From the NCBI GenBank assembly GCA_001792895.1, contig MARA01000041.1, forward strand, positions 62,001 to 126,000: a stretch of DNA of 64,000 bases, given 5' to 3'. Numbering within the stretch: position 1 is the first letter of the stretch; every line of letters starts with the position of its first letter. The translations under genes and the position numbers were made by a program. The notes below the pieces were generated by a model that was not told the origin of the DNA, made no database searches, and saw nothing but the letters and a program-made list of their open reading frames with translations. Below, piece by piece: positions 61,056 through 64,000 of this stretch. Origin of the DNA: Lentinus brumalis. Lineage: Eukaryota; Basidiomycota; Agaricomycetes; Polyporales; Polyporaceae.

Positions 61056-61830
61056 AGTAGCCCAAGTCTGTCTTCGCACATTAAACTTGACATCGTGCCA
61101 TGACGTCTCCTTCGTTCTCTGTCTCGGTCGCCTGCATATCGGAACGACGCCTCCAACTCATCCATGAGCACTCCTTCTGTGGTATGGACCATCCCCGCGT
61201 ACTTACGACGTTTGGTTCATGCAAGCAGTCTTCGAAGGTCCGGATATTCTCCGCGGGAGAGAGGCGGAATGCGTTCTGTATGTGTTCTTTCAACTCTCCC
61301 TCGTTACCTTCCCAGATCTACTGCGCAGAATCCCTCTTCGCATGGTATCGTCGAAGCACCAACGTGCTAGTAGCTTGCGATCCGCAACTCGCCCCGGGGA
61401 AACCATGTCGGCCTACATACGACTAATGTGTTCTCTTGGATGACGTTTTACCGCCCATTTTGGATACGTCACTGCACGTTCAATCGTACGTATCTCTCCA
61501 GCTGTCGGTTCTGATACATACTAGGACACGCCGCTCGTAAGCCGTGCTGGTCGCAGGAGAAACTGCGGAAACTGCTCGTAAGTTGCCGTTCGCTCGAGCG
61601 CGCCGAACATGCTCTCTCCATATGATGGTCAATTTGTCGAATGTATGTTGTTCCTTCTCCAATTGCGTGTCCACAGGCTTACGGGGGCGTCTCAGGACAG
61701 GGCATGTTTCGGCATACCCTTCGTCACGCACACGTCTACGCAACGGGGCTTCCCGCTAATGGCTCAAAATACATGCTATCACGCAACGCTGGATGGTCGT
61801 GCGAAGGCGTACATGCAGGGCATTCAATGC
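61056..61830. other. Intergenic, nothing recognised
   Basis: Between two gene 3' ends. Only short unsupported frames are present. Confidence 0.5.
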
Positions 61831-62665
61831 TCAGCCCGGGGTGGCCTGTACTACAGTGGCGTATGACGAGGGTCCAGCATGGTTGGAAGCCTCATCCGCG
61901 ACCGCCTCCCAGTCCTCGCACAAGTTCCGCTCCGAAGCAAGCTCCCAGTCGTCGAACGCGTACTCCTCCCACTCGTCTTCCTCCAGCGCAATCACCCTGC
62001 GGACACTGTCGATCATCTCATACTCCTTCGCAGGTCCTGGGTACGAAGGCGCTCAGCGACATGCATCCTCACAATTTGGGCTTAGACGTACCGCGTAGCT
62101 TGGCCGGCTTCGCGATGTCCATGATCGACACCTCCATCCGTGCTCGATCTCTTGGATGCTCGGTCTCCGACGGGCCATCCCACTCTGCCTGCCACTCGTG
62201 CTCGACGTCCTCGTCGTGCGCCTCCGCACTGAGCCGAGGCTCAACGGCGGTCCCGCACACGAATTGGCGCGAGACCCATGTCTTGCCGTCGTCCGGGCCC
62301 GGGTTGCGCCTCGCCCAGCCCAGCCGTACTGTCGGTGAGACCTGCTCTCCTGCTTCCACGGCTTCGTCTCTTCGTATTTCCTCAAGTGCGCTGTGATCTC
62401 CTCCTGCAGGACAGAGGCTTGTGCGTCAGCATATGCGGCTGTGCTCTTGGCGGGGCGGGCGGTGGGAAGAGCCTGGTCGCAGGGCCACGGGCAGTGGCAG
62501 GGCGGAAGGGGACGCGTGCGTAGGAGGGGCGCGAACGTGGGTGGACATACCATTGGAGCGTGGTCGTTGAGCTCTGCGAGCGTCGCGAGGACGACCTTCT
62601 TTGGTGTCTGTGCGCCGCGGGTGATCGGCGGACGACGATTGTTGATGTCTTCTTGTTGCGCGGCA
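61831..62665 (-). CDS. Unknown two-member family, copy B
   Basis: Homologue of copy A at 15.8 kb. The start MPRNKKTSTIVVR is followed, one frame over, by ITRGAQTPKKVVLATLAELN and DHAPM, matching VVRPVKRG...KVVLGTMNELN of A. One extra base at the short run in 62626-62630 would join them. Later blocks are EEITAHLRKYEETKPWKQ, GKTWVSRQFVCG, MEVSIMDIAKPAKLRG, then a phase-1 intron and an acidic tail (ALEEDEWEEYAFDDWELASE) that A lacks. A second frame change lies between KPWKQ and VSPTVRLGW and may be an unrecognised intron. Either the gene is decaying or the sequence has errors. Function unknown. Confidence 0.5.
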
Positions 62666-63526
62666 TAGTGGGTGGGGTATGTGTCAAAGTGTGTGGGAAG
62701 TTGGCGCGGCTTTGGGTTGGTGGTCGGAGGTTAGAGAGGCCGCACTCCTGAGGTGAGCGCGAATGCTTTGTCGAAGAGTCGTGAGGCTAATCAGCATTTA
62801 TCTTTCCCGGCTCCAGGCGCTGTGAGTCACTTGGAGTCGCTAGGCTGAGGCTGTATCAGGTGCCGCGCTGTCATCAGTGCAATGCAACGCACCGCCGCCG
62901 ATGGACAAGCATGTCAATGTCGACCGTACATTCAGGTACTATCTGTTGCTTCAAACATATCCATTGGTACTACGACTCATCTGTTGTAGAGGACTACAAT
63001 ATCTCGACAGACTAAGTCCGACAGTCCAAAATCCTTATCGTAGGTGGTTCAGAGGGCGCGCAGCCCTGGACAGCCCCGTGGATTTGGTGGCGGTGCCAGG
63101 TCGGTGACTCCAGCATGCTATGAACACCAAGGCTCCAGCCAGTTGACTCAAGTGGCATGAGTACTCATGAGTAATACTGGCTCCTTTCATCGTTATGAAG
63201 ATCGAAGTCAAGCTAAGAATTATGGGAGCCGTGGCCTTGTCCAGATCGATGACTCCGAAGTCCTACGAATGACTGGGAAGCGGCGTTGACGGTTGCGCCT
63301 TCTTCTCTCCATCAAGGACCATCGCACTTACATCCTCTCCGTTCTGCACTCATGGGTGCGTCCCAGTCCCGGAATATTGTTGACACAGCGTTGTACTGAG
63401 CAGCTCAAATGTATACTTTCATTCGCATCATAACATAAGTACACCGAGGAGGAGAAGGAGCTCTCGGACAGATGAAAAGGCGCTGTACCAGTGCCAGGTT
63501 ATGGATATACTTATAGAGGAAACGAG
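62666..63526. other. Intergenic, nothing recognised
   Basis: Upstream region of copy B and 3' flank of the right-edge gene. Relatively AT-rich between 62900 and 63200. No frame is supported. Confidence 0.5.
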
Positions 63527-64000
63527 TCACATAGGAACGGTAGCGATCGGCTCCGCCGGCGCCGGTCCAGGCGCGAGATCGCTGTAGTACACTGGGAACG
63601 GTCAGCCGAGGTATGAGAGCGCAACGCGAACGATGAACGTACGTATCTTCCACCACGCCTGCAATTTCTCCAGCTCTTCCGCATCAAGCCACAACTTCCG
63701 ACCAAACCTCTCGGCTCTGATGGGCTTGACCTTCGCCGGCGTACGTTGCATAACTTGCGCAAAATTGACCACAACCTGCTGACCAGGATCCCCACACCAG
63801 ATGAAGCATTGCTTGAGAGCGCCGTTCTCTGTGTCCCATCGTGACGACCTTCGCCATTTCGTAATGATCTGCGGGTGTGGGTATACGGTGAACGGGAATC
63901 TCCCGACGTGGGTCTTCTCGTACACCTCATCCGCCGGATGCCTTGGTGCAAAAGCTGGCACTGCTTCTTTCCATACTTCATCTAATGCACGGCTCGGTTC
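63527..64000 (-). CDS. Partial gene of unknown function, 5' end outside
   Basis: The frame is open to the right edge (starting ...EPSRALDEVWKEAVPAFAP) and continues to about 63643, then a GTACGT...CCCAG intron (63642-63592) joins to a short last exon 63591-63527 ending PAPAEPIATVPM. The 140 visible residues contain EVYEKTHVGRFPF, VYPHPQIITKWRR, CFIWCGDPGQQVVVNFAQ and LWLDAEELEKLQAWWKI. I recognise no domain. Trp and aromatic content is high and no membrane segment is visible. The start and most of the protein may lie beyond the window. Confidence 0.55.

Overview
The window is nuclear DNA of a filamentous basidiomycete, most likely an Agaricomycete of the polypore type. Evidence: GC-rich sequence; multi-exon genes with about 50-60 nt GT-AG introns (donors mostly GTGCGT, GTGAGT or GTACGT; CTGAC/CTAAC-like branch sites); and families typical of that group (HET proteins, FunK1-like kinases, F-box/LRR proteins, DUF302 and DUF6914 proteins). 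No virus, plasmid, CRISPR array or bacterial operon is seen. I rebuilt exon chains by hand from reading frame, splice consensus and conserved motifs; wherever exon lengths are summed, the totals were checked for divisibility by three.

Layout, left to right: a truncated and an intact FunK1-like kinase paralogue (1.4-4.6 kb); a DUF302 protein (6.0-6.6); an F-box/LRR protein divergent from the elongation factor gene SPT5 (7.0-12.8); a HET-domain gene with a late frame break (13.5-15.5); an unknown two-member family, copy A (15.8-16.5); a NOSIP-like RING protein (17.0-18.4); gene X copy 1 (18.9-20.6); a 6.7 kb island with no convincing gene (21.0-27.7); gene X copy 2, truncated, divergent from a PIF1 helicase (27.7-32.1); a DUF6914 protein (32.8-33.6); MIC10 of the MICOS complex, a small one-TM protein and the UV endonuclease UVE1 (34.4-38.1); tRNA-Asn; phospholipase C (39.1-42.9); an ERT1-type Zn2Cys6 regulator (44.1-46.6); a second tRNA-Asn; an intact HET gene (47.6-49.5); a proline-rich coiled-coil protein (49.7-50.7); a GH1 beta-glucosidase divergent from a Gfo/Idh/MocA oxidoreductase (51.2-56.9); the peroxin PEX3 divergent from an 80-residue membrane protein (58.4-61.1); copy B of the unknown family (61.8-62.7); and a partial gene running off the right edge.

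The genes do not form one pathway. Local themes are genome maintenance and transcription (SPT5, PIF1, UVE1), organelle biology (MIC10, PEX3, two small membrane proteins), sugar and carbon metabolism (GH1, oxidoreductase, ERT1) and self/non-self or signalling families (two HET genes, kinase-like genes, PLC). The most notable structural signal is a direct duplication of about 1.9 kb that carried gene X together with its bidirectional promoter; one promoter copy faces PIF1, the other faces the gene-free island. Other notable signals are several microexons (11, 13, 15, 18, 20 and 22 nt), an exon whose coding part is only ATG, a probable GC-AG intron, and a repeated pattern of one-base breaks in G/C runs that probably reflects assembly error.
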